From Chloracidobacterium sp. (GTDB lineage Bacteria > Acidobacteriota > Blastocatellia > Pyrinomonadales > Pyrinomonadaceae), in the NCBI GenBank assembly GCA_016706275.1, contig JADJJY010000002.1, positions 234,001 to 298,000 on the forward strand: 64,000 bases of DNA. Direction: 5' to 3'. Position 1 is the stretch's first letter. Each line of letters opens with the position of its first letter. A program made the position numbers and the translations under genes. Below the pieces are notes generated by a model. That model had not been told where the DNA came from, ran no database searches, and was given only the letters and a program-made list of their open reading frames with translations. Shown piece after piece: positions 18,533 to 26,674 of this stretch.

Positions 18533-19114
18533 ATGGCAAAAAAGGTAAAGAGAGAGATCGATCTAAAAAAGATCGCTGACGGCGTCCGGTTAATGCTTGA
18601 GGGCATTGGGGAGGACCCGGATCGTGACGGTTTGGTGAAAACGCCGGAGCGGGTTGCTGATTTTTATGCCGAGCTGACCGAAGGCATGTGGATCGACGCT
18701 AGCGAGCATATCGTGCCGCTGCCGGGTGACAGCCATGACGAAATGGTGATCGTCAAAGACATCTCGATCGCGTCAGTTTGCGAGCATCATCTCGCACCGT
18801 TCACCGGAAAATGCCACATCGCGTATATCCCGAAAGGCGGCCGCATTGTCGGACTTTCGAAGCTCGCGCGTATCGCTGAGGTCTTTTCACATCGACTGCA
18901 GGTGCAGGAGCGCCTGACGCAGCAGATCGCCCAAACATTGTTCGACAAGCTCGAACCCGTAGGCGTGATGGTCGTCATCGAGGCTGAGCATACATGTATG
19001 ACGCTCCGAGGCGTCAAGAAACCCGGTGCGGTGACAATAACATCGGCGGTATTAGGCGGTTTCCGCAAAGATCCTCGCACGAGGGCAGAGGCGATGGCGC
19101 TGATCAAAGGGTAA
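18533..19114 (+). CDS. folE: GTP cyclohydrolase I
   Basis: 193 residues, full length for the family. The zinc-binding and active-site segments are intact: CEHHLAPFTGKCHIAYIP, GLSKLARIAEVFSHRLQVQE and MVVIEAEHTCMTLRGVKKPG. It converts GTP to 7,8-dihydroneopterin triphosphate for folate (and possibly queuosine-type) pathways. It is 3 bp from metG and probably co-transcribed with metG and tatD. Confidence 0.95.
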   Translation: MAKKVKREIDLKKIADGVRLMLEGIGEDPDRDGLVKTPERVADFYAELTEGMWIDASEHIVPLPGDSHDEMVIVKDISIASVCEHHLAPFTGKCHIAYIPKGGRIVGLSKLARIAEVFSHRLQVQERLTQQIAQTLFDKLEPVGVMVVIEAEHTCMTLRGVKKPGAVTITSAVLGGFRKDPRTRAEAMALIKG

Positions 19115-19117
19115 CGA

Positions 19118-21223
19118 ATGACACAGACTTTTTACATCACAACGCCGATCTACTATGCGAACAGCTTGCCGCATCTGGGGCATCTGTATTCGACGATCGT
19201 TGCGGATGTGATTCAGCGGCACAAGAAACAGCGTGGTTTTGACACGTATTTTCTGACCGGGACGGACGAACACGGCATAAATATCCAGCGTGCGGCGGAG
19301 AAGAACGAGAAAACGCCGCAGGAGCAGGTTGACTATGTCTCGGGTGAGCTAAAACGGATGTTTCACGATTTCCGGCTCGACACGGAGAACGGCGGTTACG
19401 ACGTTTTTATGCGGACGACCGAGCCGTTTCACTACGAGGGCGTACAGCATCTGTGGCGTGAGATCGCGAAAAACAAGACGCCAAAAGGGAAAGACACGAT
19501 CTACAAAGGCTTCTACGAAGGCTGGTTTTGTGCCCCGTGTGCTGAATTTAAGACCGAGGAGCAGTATGTTGTGGTCGAAGGCTCCGACTTGCCGAATTGT
19601 CTGATCCACGAACGTCCGCTTGATAAGATCGCCGAAGAAAGCTATTTCTTTCGGCTGTCCGATTACGATGAGTTTTTGATAGATCTTATCGAAAAAGATG
19701 CCGGTCTGGTGCGACCGGAAGCCCGTCGGAATGAGGTTTTGTCTTTTATTCGCGGTGGTTTACAGGATCTTTCCATCAGCCGCCAAAAAGCTTCGGTATC
19801 GTGGGGAATTCCGGTGCCTGACGACGAGAATCATGTGATGTATGTCTGGCTCGATGCTTTGTCGAACTATATTACGGCTATTGGTTATGGCAATGCTGAA
19901 AAAGCGTCGGTCGGCTTCGAAAAATACTGGCAAAATGCGGTGCATTTGGTCGGAAAAGACATTTTGCGGTTTCATACCGTGTATTGGTTCTCGTTTTTGC
20001 ACGCCGCCGGATTGCCATTGCCAACGACTGTTTATGCTCACGGTATGTGGCTTGATGCCGATGGCAGAAAGATGGGCAAGACAATGGGTAACGTAATAGA
20101 TGTTGATGTATTACATGAGCATTTTCAGGTCGATGCTTTGCGTTACTTTTTGTTGCGTGACATGGTTTTTGGACAGGACGGTAAGTTTGGCTATGAAAAT
20201 CTGATCGAGCGGGCAAACGCCGACCTCGCAAGCGGCCTTGGCAATCTCGCGAGCCGCACGTTTTCGATGATAACCAAATACCGCGATGGCCTGATCCCTA
20301 GCGGCAAGATCGCAGAGGAAAACTACATAAACGCTAAACGCGCCGGTGTAAGTCCCGATGAACAAGAGCTTGTTTCTGTGATACAACACGCCCGCGATGA
20401 GTTTTTACGGCGGTTTGACAATTTTGAGTTTAGTTTGGCACTTGAAACAGTTTGGACCGTAATTGCCCGTGTCGATAAGCTCATTTCCGACGCCAAGCCA
20501 TGGGAACTGATCAAAGACGACAAACAGGCGGAAACGCTCAATGCCGTGCTTTATCGAGCGTCTGAGACGCTGCGTTGGCTATGTGTTTTGCTATATCCGG
20601 TAATGCCGGAGGCGACAAAAAATATTTATAGCCAGATCGGGCTTAGCGAGAACATCGCGGCCATCGATCCGGAAAATTTGAAATGGGGAGAGCTCGCTAC
20701 CGACACCAAGATCGGTGAGACGGTCGGCGTGTTCCCGAGAATTGATAAGAGTAAAGTTATGAGTCAAATAGAAGAGGAGTCAGAAGCCAAAAAGGTTGAA
20801 CCGCCTGCGTTAGCAGGTGGCAAAACATCTGGTGTTGAGACCACGCCACCCGTTGACACGGGCGGTTCAGCCCCTGAGGGAATCGACAATTTCATCACAA
20901 TAGACGATTTTATCAAGGTCGATCTGCGTGTCGGCGTGATAAGAGTTGCCGAACGCATCCCGGACGCCGATAAACTGCTGCGTTTTGAGGTCGATCTAGG
21001 CGAAGAAAAGCCGAGACAGATACTCGCGGGACTTGCCGAATTCTACGATCCCGAAACGCTCATCGGCCGCAAAGTCGTTGTTGTTGCGAACCTCAAGCCC
21101 CGCAAAATGAGAGGTTTGGAATCCCAAGGCATGATCGCGGCGAGCCTCGAAGACAACTCCGGCCCAAAACCGGCACTCGCGACTTTTCTTGAGGATGTTA
21201 AGATCGGCGCACGATTGAAATGA
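19118..21223 (+). CDS. metG: methionyl-tRNA synthetase with C-terminal tRNA-binding domain
   Basis: 701 residues. HLGH motif (IYYANSLPHLGHLYSTI) near residue 20; the KMSKS position reads KMGKTMGN near 320. An anticodon-binding helical domain follows. A C-terminal EMAP/Arc1p-like tRNA-binding domain (about 590-701; FIKVDLRVGVIRVAERIPDA) promotes dimerisation and tRNA binding. The linker between these (about 555-590) is encoded by a compact hairpin-rich DNA element at 20795-20871 and reads as Pro/Gly-rich text containing PPALAGG and PPVDTGG. It overlaps tatD by ATGA. Confidence 0.94.
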   Translation: MTQTFYITTPIYYANSLPHLGHLYSTIVADVIQRHKKQRGFDTYFLTGTDEHGINIQRAAEKNEKTPQEQVDYVSGELKRMFHDFRLDTENGGYDVFMRTTEPFHYEGVQHLWREIAKNKTPKGKDTIYKGFYEGWFCAPCAEFKTEEQYVVVEGSDLPNCLIHERPLDKIAEESYFFRLSDYDEFLIDLIEKDAGLVRPEARRNEVLSFIRGGLQDLSISRQKASVSWGIPVPDDENHVMYVWLDALSNYITAIGYGNAEKASVGFEKYWQNAVHLVGKDILRFHTVYWFSFLHAAGLPLPTTVYAHGMWLDADGRKMGKTMGNVIDVDVLHEHFQVDALRYFLLRDMVFGQDGKFGYENLIERANADLASGLGNLASRTFSMITKYRDGLIPSGKIAEENYINAKRAGVSPDEQELVSVIQHARDEFLRRFDNFEFSLALETVWTVIARVDKLISDAKPWELIKDDKQAETLNAVLYRASETLRWLCVLLYPVMPEATKNIYSQIGLSENIAAIDPENLKWGELATDTKIGETVGVFPRIDKSKVMSQIEEESEAKKVEPPALAGGKTSGVETTPPVDTGGSAPEGIDNFITIDDFIKVDLRVGVIRVAERIPDADKLLRFEVDLGEEKPRQILAGLAEFYDPETLIGRKVVVVANLKPRKMRGLESQGMIAASLEDNSGPKPALATFLEDVKIGARLK
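20795..20871 (+). repeat. palindromic element inserted in frame in the metG linker
   Basis: Two short hairpins, CCGCCTGC-GTTA-GCAGGTGG (20801-20820) and CCACCCGT-TGAC-ACGGGCGG (20846-20865), each pair over 8 bp with one GT. The outer arms GTTGAACCGCC and GGCGGTTCAGC close the whole unit. It contains no stop in the coding frame and encodes a Pro/Gly-rich linker. In design it resembles palindromic elements tolerated inside reading frames, such as those known from Rickettsia. Whether related copies exist elsewhere cannot be seen here. Confidence 0.65.
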
Positions 21224-22032
21224 TTTTAATCGATTCCCACTGCCACATAGACGGCGAGCAGTTCGACGATGACCGCGACGAGGTTGTCGAGCGGGCTCGT
21301 GAGGCCGGCGTGTCAGCGATGCTTAATATCGGCACGGGCGATCCGCACTCGGATGATTTTCGGCGGGCGGTTGCGGTTGCCGAGAAGTATGACAATGTTT
21401 ATGCCTCGGTCGGTGTTCATCCGCATGACGCAAAGCTTTATGATGACAAGGCCGAACAGCATCTAGTTGAGCTTGCAGTGAGTCCAAAGGTGATCGCGTG
21501 GGGTGAGATCGGGCTTGATTATTATTACGATCATTCACCGCGTGATGTACAGCGGGACGTTTTCCGTCGACAGATACGCACGGCGAGGGAACTCGATCTG
21601 CCGATAATCATTCACAGCCGTGATGCTGATGATGAGACGGTCGAGATATTGACCGAAGAGTGCTCATACGATGGTTTCCGTGGGATAATGCATTGCTTTG
21701 GCGGCACTGCGGCGATGGCAGAGGCGTTAATGCCTCTGGGGTTTCTGATCTCGTTTGCGGGAAATGTGACGTTCAAAAAAGCGAAGAATCTGCGTGATGC
21801 GGCTCGAGTTGTACCGCTTGATAAGCTGCTGATCGAGACGGATTGTCCTTTTCTGACGCCAGTTCCGTTTCGCGGGAAACGCAACGAGCCGAGCTTTGTT
21901 GTTCATACCGCTCAATTTCTGGCTGATTTTTACGAAGTTGCAGTTGAATCGTTAGCTGAACACACGACCCGAAATTTTCTTGATTTTTTTAAGATCAGTA
22001 TGAAACCACAGATGGACACAGATAAACACTGA
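21220..22032 (+). CDS. tatD: TatD family metal-dependent hydrolase/deoxyribonuclease
   Basis: 270 residues. TIM-barrel metal motifs are visible: DSHCHID near the start, GEIGLDYYYDHSP, IIHSRDADDETVEIL, MHCFGG and LIETDCPFLTP. The family has 3'-5' exonuclease activity on DNA and RNA in several bacteria; the cellular role here is unproven. The start overlaps the metG stop (ATGA), implying coupled translation. The last residues (KPQMDTDKH) and the stop codon lie inside the inverted repeat at 22004-22076, so the natural C-terminus appears to have been replaced by repeat-encoded sequence. Confidence 0.9.
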   Translation: MILIDSHCHIDGEQFDDDRDEVVERAREAGVSAMLNIGTGDPHSDDFRRAVAVAEKYDNVYASVGVHPHDAKLYDDKAEQHLVELAVSPKVIAWGEIGLDYYYDHSPRDVQRDVFRRQIRTARELDLPIIIHSRDADDETVEILTEECSYDGFRGIMHCFGGTAAMAEALMPLGFLISFAGNVTFKKAKNLRDAARVVPLDKLLIETDCPFLTPVPFRGKRNEPSFVVHTAQFLADFYEVAVESLAEHTTRNFLDFFKISMKPQMDTDKH

Positions 22033-22076
22033 TGTTTTCTTTTCCTATCCGTGTGTATCTGTGTTTATCTGTGGTT
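22004..22076. repeat. imperfect inverted repeat of CACAGATAAACACAGAT words
   Basis: Left arm 22004-22033 and right arm 22047-22076, about 30 nt each, with four mismatches and a T-rich loop. Each arm repeats the word ACACAGAT. The left arm overlaps the tatD stop codon (22030-22032). It could fold as a terminator or RNA-stabilising hairpin between tatD and the YajQ-like gene. Confidence 0.8.
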
Positions 22077-22087
22077 AAATAATTCTT

Positions 22088-22585
22088 ATGGCTAAAGAAA
22101 ATTCATTTGATATCGTTTCAAAAACCGACTACGCCGAACTGACCAACGCTCTTAACCAGACGGAGAAAGAGATCTCGCAGCGGTTCGATTTTAAGGGCAG
22201 CAAGGCGGCGGTCGAATTGCAGGCAAAAGACCTGATGCTCACCGCCGAAGACGAGACGCGGCTTCGCAATATGAACGACATTTTGCAGAGCAAGCTCCTA
22301 AAACGCGGCATTTCGCTCAAGGCCCTTGATTATCAGCGGATCGAACCCGCAGCCGGCGGCACTGTTCGCCAGCTCGTAAAGGTCCAGCAGGGCATCCCGA
22401 TCGAAAAGGCCAAAGAGGTCGTCCGCTTTATCAAAGACGCTAAATTCAAAGTCCAAGCATCGATCCAGGGCGAAACGGTCCGCGTTTCGGGCAAAGACCG
22501 CGACACGCTGCAGGACGTAATGGCAAAGCTTAAGGCGAACGATTTCGGCATCGATATGACGTTTGATAACTATCGGTCAAACTAG
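22088..22585 (+). CDS. YajQ family cyclic-di-GMP/nucleotide-binding protein (UPF0234)
   Basis: 165 residues, the normal family length, colinear with YajQ: NSFDIVSKTDYAELTNALNQ, QRFDFKGSKAA, LLKRGISLKALDY and a C-terminal half ending GIDMTFDNYR. The fold is two ferredoxin-like domains. Some homologues bind c-di-GMP and modulate transcription; here the role is assumed from the family. It is 5 bp before the polyprenyl synthase gene and probably co-transcribed. Confidence 0.9.
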   Translation: MAKENSFDIVSKTDYAELTNALNQTEKEISQRFDFKGSKAAVELQAKDLMLTAEDETRLRNMNDILQSKLLKRGISLKALDYQRIEPAAGGTVRQLVKVQQGIPIEKAKEVVRFIKDAKFKVQASIQGETVRVSGKDRDTLQDVMAKLKANDFGIDMTFDNYRSN

Positions 22586-22590
22586 CGACG

Positions 22591-23610
22591 ATGCAATCAT
22601 TTGCACCCATAAAAGAAAAACTGTTCCCGGCCGCGGCAGCCAAGCAAATATTTGGTTTGATCGGGGAAGAACTGTCTCTGGTTGAGGCTGAGTTTCAAGA
22701 TCAAGCAAGCTCGAATATCCAAGTCATTAATTATCTTGGCGATTACCTGCGTGCGTCGGGTGGCAAGCGTGTACGGCCGGCTTTGTTGATCCTTGCAAAT
22801 TATGCGGTTGGCGGCAGCGGCGGTGCGGACAATGTTATCCGGCTGGCGACGGTGATGGAGATGCTGCATACGGCGACGCTGGTGCATGACGACATTATTG
22901 ATAACGCGGATGTGCGGCGAAACCGGACGTCGATCAATGCGCGGTTTGGCAATCATACCGCGGTGCTGATGGGCGATTGGCTGTATATGTCGGCGTTTCA
23001 AACGAGCCTTAAAGAGCGTTCGCTTGAGATCCTCGATATTTTGACGCGGCTGACGAGGAAAATGACCGAGGGCGAGCTGATCCAGATGACGCTGATCGGC
23101 AGCCTGAGCATCACTGAGAACGACTATTTTGATATCCTGCGGCGAAAGACGGCGTATCTCTTTTCGGCTTGTTGCGAGATCGGGGCGATACTCGGCGGTT
23201 CGACCCGCGAAGAGCAAACTGCACTTGCCAATTACGGTATGGAGCTTGGTGTTGCATTTCAACTATCAGACGACATCCTCGACCTCACATCCGATGCCGA
23301 AAAACTCGGTAAGGCCGCCGGGACCGATCTGCTCGAAGGCAAACTGACGTTGCCGCTTATCTCACTGCTACAAAAACAGCCGGAACTTAGACCGCGGCTG
23401 GAAAAGGTAATGCTTGACGGTGACTACGCCCACCTCACCCGCGAAGAGCTGAAAGAGCGGCTCGATACCAACGGCACGCTTGACGAGATCAAACTCGTTG
23501 CCGAAAGCTATATCGACCGCGCAAGAAAAAGTCTTGATGTTTTGCCCAAATCGGAGTATCGTTCTTGTTTGGAGGATACTTTGGACTTTGTAACGAAGAG
23601 AAACAACTGA
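22591..23610 (+). CDS. trans-polyprenyl diphosphate synthase (IspB/HepT-like)
   Basis: 339 residues. The first Asp-rich motif is HDDIIDNADVRRNR and the second is QLSDDILDLTSD; GGKRVRPALLIL binds isopentenyl diphosphate. It makes a long-chain isoprenyl diphosphate, probably for the menaquinone side chain. The chain length cannot be deduced reliably, although the small residues before the first DDxxD are compatible with a long product. It forms a likely unit with the YajQ-like gene. Confidence 0.9.
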   Translation: MQSFAPIKEKLFPAAAAKQIFGLIGEELSLVEAEFQDQASSNIQVINYLGDYLRASGGKRVRPALLILANYAVGGSGGADNVIRLATVMEMLHTATLVHDDIIDNADVRRNRTSINARFGNHTAVLMGDWLYMSAFQTSLKERSLEILDILTRLTRKMTEGELIQMTLIGSLSITENDYFDILRRKTAYLFSACCEIGAILGGSTREEQTALANYGMELGVAFQLSDDILDLTSDAEKLGKAAGTDLLEGKLTLPLISLLQKQPELRPRLEKVMLDGDYAHLTREELKERLDTNGTLDEIKLVAESYIDRARKSLDVLPKSEYRSCLEDTLDFVTKRNN

Positions 23611-23676
23611 TCTCACCAACGGCGTTACGCTACCAAATCCGATCTAATTCGATCCTACAACCCATCTGTCAACAGT

Positions 23677-24309
23677 ATGTTAGACGAAAATCTTATAGCA
23701 ACACTTGAACAGTTTTTGCAGCAGACGCGAAACGAGCAAAACCGTCTGATGGCGCGTCTTCGCGAAGCTGAAAATGAAGTCGATATGTTGCGCAACGAGA
23801 TCGGTGCCCTGGAAAACAGTGCGTCGCAAACTGAACAGATGATCGACGGACTGCTTGTAACGCGGCGTTCGGGTTCGCGTTCGATGAATATCGGTAAGTC
23901 AATAACCATTGAGGATGCCGAGGTTCCGGTCAGCACAAAGCGGGAAAGAGTCGCCGCATCAGTTCCATATCGCGAAACAATGCCCCGAACTTATCAGCGT
24001 GATAATCCGGTCTCATATATCGGAACAAATCGAAGTATTCCGTCGATCTCGCATAACACAGGAGCTGTTAGTAACCGTTTCAACGACCGTACCATCACAC
24101 AGGCTTGCACGCTCTTGCTGCGTGAAGCAGGCGGTCCGCTGCATGTAAATGATTTATACAATATGCTCATTTCCGGCGGGATGAAATTTAAGGGAAACAA
24201 TCCCACGATCTCGATCGCCGTTTCACTTAATCGCAATCGCCGTTTTAAAAAGGTCGATCCGGGAACATTCGACCTCGTAATGCGTGAGGCGATACAGGCC
24301 GCTTCGTAG
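23677..24309 (+). CDS. coiled-coil protein with C-terminal HARE-HTH-like winged helix
   Basis: 210 residues. Residues 1-60 are strongly coiled-coil (NLIATLEQFLQQTRNEQNRL ... ENEVDMLRNEIGALEN). A basic, low-complexity linker follows. The C-terminal 70 residues (ITQACTLLLREAGGPLHVND ... GTFDLVMREA) match the HARE-HTH pattern seen in RNA polymerase delta, ASXL and some restriction enzymes. A DNA-binding or chromatin-like role is plausible but unproven. It is followed by a good terminator. Confidence 0.65.
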   Translation: MLDENLIATLEQFLQQTRNEQNRLMARLREAENEVDMLRNEIGALENSASQTEQMIDGLLVTRRSGSRSMNIGKSITIEDAEVPVSTKRERVAASVPYRETMPRTYQRDNPVSYIGTNRSIPSISHNTGAVSNRFNDRTITQACTLLLREAGGPLHVNDLYNMLISGGMKFKGNNPTISIAVSLNRNRRFKKVDPGTFDLVMREAIQAAS

Positions 24310-24326
24310 AAAACATACAATTTTAG

Positions 24327-24360
24327 AAAGCCGGGTGTTGATAGTATCGCCCGGCTTTTT
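24327..24360 (+). terminator. rho-independent terminator after the HARE-HTH gene
   Basis: AAAGCCGGG (24327-24335) pairs perfectly with CCCGGCTTT (24350-24358), and the T-run continues. Confidence 0.88.
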
Positions 24361-24438
24361 ACTTGCTTTTTCGGGCAAATACGAGTAAAAAGAGAGATTA
24401 GATTCTATTCTGCGATCTTATTTTGGAGACAGTAAATA

Positions 24439-26598
24439 ATGTCCTCTAACCCAACCCAGTTCACGAGAGCGATGCCTTTGGTGGCCATCATATTTGCCGT
24501 TTTGCTTGTCGTAGCCAACGTCTCAGCACAAAAAGTACGGCTCCGTTCGCAGATCACGCCAAACTGCACTGCGGTTTCCGGAACTCCGACTTGGAAATTT
24601 GCCGATATTTTTGCTGATGGCAACATCGCTGTGCAGGGTAGCTATAACTGTCGCGGGGCTGCGATCTATGACATTTCTAATCCGGACGCTCCGACGCTTT
24701 CTACGTGGTACAATCCGATCCGTCCCGGCACTGCGAGCACTAACGAACAGTTTCTAGAAGCCATCGTCGTCGGCAATCGCGGCTATTTTGGCAGCGGCAA
24801 CGGCGGCGGCGTTTATATCGTCGACCTGACAACCCCATCTAATCCGATCCTTTTGGGAAGGGTCAACTCGACGAGCGGTAGCGGGCACAACAGTATCCAC
24901 GAAATGATGGTTTTTGATCAGGGTGGAGCGACTTATTTGCTCGAGAATTTTAATTCGACCAGTACAAAGCCGCTCAAGATCATCAACATCACAAACCCGG
25001 CAGTTCCGGTTCTAAAGTGGGAATTTACACCGATCGACGTTACATGGGTTCACGCATTTCACATTCGCGGCAATCGTATGTACACGTCAGGTTGGGGCGG
25101 CCGCATCGAGATCTATGACATTGGTAATCTTGCGACTCAGGCACCCGCTTTGATCGGATCGATCGTTGGAAACACCACCAATCACAGTACCTGGACTAGC
25201 GAGGACGGAAGATATCTCTATTCTTGCCGCGAAACGCTGGACGGTGATCTGCGTGTTTATGACGTACTAAACCCGGCGGCTCCGGTGCTTGTCAGAAGTA
25301 TAAAGACGAGCGAACTCGGCCTCAACGCCGTGACGCCGCACAACCCCGTCGTTGTTGGCAACTATCTCTATATCGCTTGGTATCAGGCGGGAATTCAAGT
25401 ATTTGACCTAACTGACCCGACATTTCCAAAGAAAATAGCTCAATACGATACTTTTTCGCCGACGTTTGCACCTCCGGCGGAAGTATCTGACACGACTAAA
25501 GGCACCAAAAAGACTCGTAATCGTGCGCTTGCGGATAACGAGCCCTGGGATATAGTCTGCGGTGCGGAAAATCTGCAAAATGCGCTGCCGTCTAGCTATG
25601 ACGGTAACTGGGCGGTATTTCCGCTGATCGGACAGGACAAGGTGCTCGCCGGTGATATGACCAATGGCCTGCTCGTCCTCGATGCCACAGGTGTTGCAAC
25701 GTTACCAAAAAATGTCGTCTCTGATTTTGATGGTGACAAACGTACAGATTTCTCGGTATATCACCCTTCGAATGGCGGCTGGCAGATCGAGCGCAGTTCT
25801 GACGGATTGGCGGTACCGATTCGGTTGAGGGCGGCTCCCGTGGGTGATGTTATTGTTCCCGGCGATTATGACGGAGACGGCATTTCAGAGATCGGTACAT
25901 ACCGTCCGACAACTGCTCAGTGGACGGCGCGAAAAGTGCGTCCGTTCGGCCCCGCGAGAAATCTTATCAGCGGCATTTACGGCTCGCCCGGCGATATCCC
26001 GGTACCGGCGGATTATGATGCGGATGGGCGGACGGATGTAGCCCAATGGCGCCCTTCAACCGGAACTTGGCAAATGTGGCGCAGCACTCTCGGGACGCGA
26101 ACGGTGTTGTGGACAGAATTTCGTGGAACTGGCAGCACCCTCACTCAGGTAAGTACCGACAAACCAGTCATCGGTGATTATGACGGAGATGGCAAGATCG
26201 ATCTTGGAGTCTGGCGGCCGTCCACAGGTACTTTCTACATTCAACAAAGTTCATCCTCGATATTGCTGACGATCGTGCTCGGGCAGAACGGCGACAGGCC
26301 TGTTTCTGCTGACTTTGACGGCAATGGCATCAGCGACACGGCGGTTTACCGTCCATCTAATGGTACTTGGTATTTTCGCGATCCTATTACCGGAGTTTCG
26401 TCCAGTTTTGTTTGGGGCAACCCTGAGGACACTCCTATCCCTGCTGATTACGACGGCGACGGCAAGTCTGATTTTGCAGTATTTAGGCCGAGCACAAATC
26501 AGTGGTTGCGGATCAACAGCACGAACGGGAACACGATCGACCGGGTTTTCGGACAGTTTGGCGACATGCCTTCGCCGGCAGCTATTCAGCCTCAATAA
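24439..26598 (+). CDS. secreted LVIVD-repeat and FG-GAP/VCBS-repeat protein
   Basis: 719 residues. A signal peptide (PLVAIIFAVLLVVANVSA-QK) is followed by about six LVIVD-type propeller units (GAAIYDISNPDAPTLSTW, GGVYIVDLTTPSNPILLG, LRVYDVLNPAAPVLVRSI) up to about residue 420. The C-terminal part has six to seven FG-GAP/VCBS-like units with calcium-type loops (SDFDGDKRTDFSVY, GDYDGDGISEIGTY, ADYDGDGKSDFAVFRPS). Both modules form beta-propellers in cell-surface proteins. It probably acts as an extracellular binding or adhesion protein. It is monocistronic and flanked by terminators. Confidence 0.85.
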   Translation: MSSNPTQFTRAMPLVAIIFAVLLVVANVSAQKVRLRSQITPNCTAVSGTPTWKFADIFADGNIAVQGSYNCRGAAIYDISNPDAPTLSTWYNPIRPGTASTNEQFLEAIVVGNRGYFGSGNGGGVYIVDLTTPSNPILLGRVNSTSGSGHNSIHEMMVFDQGGATYLLENFNSTSTKPLKIINITNPAVPVLKWEFTPIDVTWVHAFHIRGNRMYTSGWGGRIEIYDIGNLATQAPALIGSIVGNTTNHSTWTSEDGRYLYSCRETLDGDLRVYDVLNPAAPVLVRSIKTSELGLNAVTPHNPVVVGNYLYIAWYQAGIQVFDLTDPTFPKKIAQYDTFSPTFAPPAEVSDTTKGTKKTRNRALADNEPWDIVCGAENLQNALPSSYDGNWAVFPLIGQDKVLAGDMTNGLLVLDATGVATLPKNVVSDFDGDKRTDFSVYHPSNGGWQIERSSDGLAVPIRLRAAPVGDVIVPGDYDGDGISEIGTYRPTTAQWTARKVRPFGPARNLISGIYGSPGDIPVPADYDADGRTDVAQWRPSTGTWQMWRSTLGTRTVLWTEFRGTGSTLTQVSTDKPVIGDYDGDGKIDLGVWRPSTGTFYIQQSSSSILLTIVLGQNGDRPVSADFDGNGISDTAVYRPSNGTWYFRDPITGVSSSFVWGNPEDTPIPADYDGDGKSDFAVFRPSTNQWLRINSTNGNTIDRVFGQFGDMPSPAAIQPQ

Positions 26599-26619
26599 AC
26601 TTTTAGTACAATAACTAAT

Positions 26620-26661
26620 GCCCGAAGTCAGGTGATACGCTTGACTTTGGGCTTTTTGTTT
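26620..26661 (+). terminator. rho-independent terminator after the LVIVD/FG-GAP gene
   Basis: GCCCGAAGTCA (26620-26630) pairs with TGACTTTGGGC (26642-26652) with one mismatch, followed by TTTTTGTTT. Confidence 0.85.
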
Positions 26662-26674
26662 CTATGATTGCAGT

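Noticed and set aside
20060..20095. KMGKTMGN in place of KMSKS in MetRS as a loss of function
   Set aside because: Gly/Thr variants of the loop occur in functional MetRS; the rest of the protein is intact.
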